DNA of 7,691 bases from Rhizobium sp. Q54 (lineage in GTDB: Bacteria; Pseudomonadota; Alphaproteobacteria; SMXS01): assembly GCA_945872035.1 (NCBI GenBank), contig CAMBYA010000105.1, forward strand, positions 1 through 7,691, given 5' to 3'. The number at the start of each line of letters is the position of its first letter. The stretch's first letter is position 1. The notes beneath the pieces are model-generated. The model saw only the letters and a program-made list of their open reading frames with translations. It searched no databases and was not told the DNA's origin. Made by a program: the position numbers and the translations under genes. Positions 6,662-7,691 of the stretch are shown piece after piece.

Positions 6662-7534
6662 ATGATCAAACCTGTTCGCAAAGCCGTATTCCCCGTCGGC
6701 GGCATGGGGACCCGCTTCCTGCCCGCCACCAAGGCCATGCCCAAGGAAATGCTGCCCGTCGTCGACAAGCCGCTGATCCAGTACGCGGTTGAAGAGGCGC
6801 AGGCCGCCGGCATCGAGGAGTTCATTTTCGTCACCGGCCGCGGCAAGTCGGCCATCGAGAATCACTTCGACCGCTCCACCGAGCTCGAGGCGCTGCTCGC
6901 CGAAAAGGCGAAGGGCGACACGCTCAAGGAACTGCTCGGCTCCATTCCCCAGCCGGGCCAGGTTTCCTACACGAGGCAGATGGATCCGCTCGGCCTGGGC
7001 CACGCGGTATGGTGCGCGCGCTATCTGGTCGGCGACGAGCCGTTCGCGGTGCTGCTCGCCGACGACCTGATCAAGGCGGACGTGTCTTGCCTGAAGCAGA
7101 TGGTTGACGCCCACGCTGAAACCGGCGGCAACATGATCGCGCTGATGGACGTGCCGCACGATCATACCTCGCGCTACGGCATCATCGCGCCGGGCGCGGT
7201 GAGCGGCCGGCTGACCGAGGTGACCGGGCTGGTCGAGAAGCCGAAGCCGGCCGACGCGCCGTCCGATCAGGCCGTCGTCGGCCGCTATATCCTGCAGCCC
7301 GAGGTGTTCAAGCATCTCGCCGGGCAGCAGAAGGGCGCCGGCGGCGAAATCCAGTTGACCGACGCGCTCGCCCGGATGATCGGCGGCGCGCCTTTCCATG
7401 GCTACAGGTTCGAGGGCACCCGCTTTGACTGCGGCGACAAGGTCGGCTTCTTCGAGGCCAATCTGGCCTTCGCGCTCGAGCGTCCCGACCTGCGCGATGG
7501 CGTCATCGCCTTTATCAAGAAGTTGGGCCTCTAG
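6662..7534 (+). CDS. galU: UTP--glucose-1-phosphate uridylyltransferase
   Basis: A 290-aa cytoplasmic nucleotidyltransferase of normal GalU length, making UDP-glucose and pyrophosphate from UTP and glucose-1-phosphate. Motifs: PVGGMGTRFLPATKAMPKEM (11-30; the more usual form is AGLGTR, so A->G and L->M here), LLADD with D134/D135 (metal/nucleotide), VEKP (191-194), GGEIQLTDAL (227-236) and FDCGDK (255-260). The start MIKPVRKAVFP is the common alphaproteobacterial one; an ATG at 6650 would add four residues (MPEI), and neither has a good ribosome site. The 130-bp gap before it contains a TATACA (6594-6599) but no matching -35, so its own promoter is not clear. The UDP-glucose dehydrogenase gene begins 15 bp after its stop, so the product is probably channelled toward UDP-glucuronate. 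Confidence 0.96.
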   Translation: MIKPVRKAVFPVGGMGTRFLPATKAMPKEMLPVVDKPLIQYAVEEAQAAGIEEFIFVTGRGKSAIENHFDRSTELEALLAEKAKGDTLKELLGSIPQPGQVSYTRQMDPLGLGHAVWCARYLVGDEPFAVLLADDLIKADVSCLKQMVDAHAETGGNMIALMDVPHDHTSRYGIIAPGAVSGRLTEVTGLVEKPKPADAPSDQAVVGRYILQPEVFKHLAGQQKGAGGEIQLTDALARMIGGAPFHGYRFEGTRFDCGDKVGFFEANLAFALERPDLRDGVIAFIKKLGL

Positions 7535-7549
7535 CACCAGGACGGGTGA

Positions 7550-7691
7550 ATGCGCATTACTATGATGGGAAGCGGGTATGTGGGCCTCGTTTCCGGAGCG
7601 TGCTTCTCGGAATTCGGTCATGACGTGGTTTGCGTCGACAAGGACCCGGCCAAGATCGGCGCCCTCGAGAAGGGAGAGATTCCGATCTACG
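7550..7691 (+). CDS. ugd: UDP-glucose 6-dehydrogenase, N-terminal end (partial)
   Basis: The frame from ATG 7550 is open to the window edge (47 codons) and begins [20 protein letters not shown], followed by [16 protein letters not shown]. This is the NAD-binding Rossmann start of the UDP-glucose/GDP-mannose dehydrogenase family: GxGYVGL, then an Asp at the end of beta-2 (VCVDKD). AGGA (7539-7542) sits 7 nt before the ATG, a good ribosome site. The enzyme would oxidise UDP-glucose to UDP-glucuronate with two NAD+. The galU neighbour, which supplies UDP-glucose, favours the UDP-glucose over the GDP-mannose member of the family. The catalytic Cys lies beyond the window. Confidence 0.92.
   Translation, partial: MRITMMGSGYVGLVSGACFSEFGHDVVCVDKDPAKIGALEKGEIPIY

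Noticed and set aside
5056..6855. Antisense open frame of 599 codons on the minus strand
   Set aside because: It runs opposite the VWA, J-domain and galU genes, each of which has clear family motifs. Its composition is rich in Arg, Gly, Ala, His and Gln, as expected from a GC-rich shadow frame, and no domain is recognisable.
1..7691. Mobile elements, tRNA/rRNA genes, CRISPR repeats, phage or defence genes
   Set aside because: I saw no terminal inverted repeats, transposase or integrase motifs, regularly spaced direct repeats or RNA-gene sequences; the coding content is housekeeping or conserved chromosomal.

Overview
The window is GC-rich (roughly 65% by eye) and reads as ordinary chromosome of an alphaproteobacterium, plausibly Rhodospirillales or a relative. 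The main pointers are a DUF1489-family gene, a von Willebrand A protein paired with a membrane J-domain protein, tightly packed high-GC genes, and the absence of any mobile element, tRNA, rRNA or CRISPR. The taxonomic placement is inference from protein character only.

Layout. Positions 1-99 hold the last 32 codons of an MgtE-type magnesium transporter. A complete acetyl-CoA acetyltransferase (213-1394) and a DUF1489 protein (1412-1819) follow as a probable two-gene unit. After a short AT-richer gap with a good -35 box, a small leader ORF and a perfect 9-bp hairpin comes a large membrane protein fused to a spermidine-synthase-like methyltransferase fold (about 1988-4183). It converges, with a 10-bp gap, on panC (minus strand, 4194-5042), the pantothenate synthetase of coenzyme A biosynthesis. 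Divergent from panC, with start codons about 20 bp apart or overlapping, are a VWA-fold protein (5062-5766) and a membrane-anchored J-domain co-chaperone (5851-6531). Then come galU (6662-7534), which makes UDP-glucose, and 15 bp later the start of a UDP-glucose 6-dehydrogenase (7550 to the window edge). The last two form a UDP-glucuronate module for surface polysaccharide.

Most genes are housekeeping and no clear new defence, mobile or biosynthetic system is visible. The parts that merit a second look are: (1) the leader of the spermidine-synthase-like gene (promoter-like -35, 19-codon ORF with a Shine-Dalgarno, hairpin, stop codon 5 nt before the next ATG); (2) that protein itself, whose catalytic domain departs from true polyamine synthases; (3) the VWA/J-domain pair of unknown role; (4) the compressed panC/VWA divergent start region. 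Gaps between genes are all below about 170 bp, so there is no long unassigned stretch.
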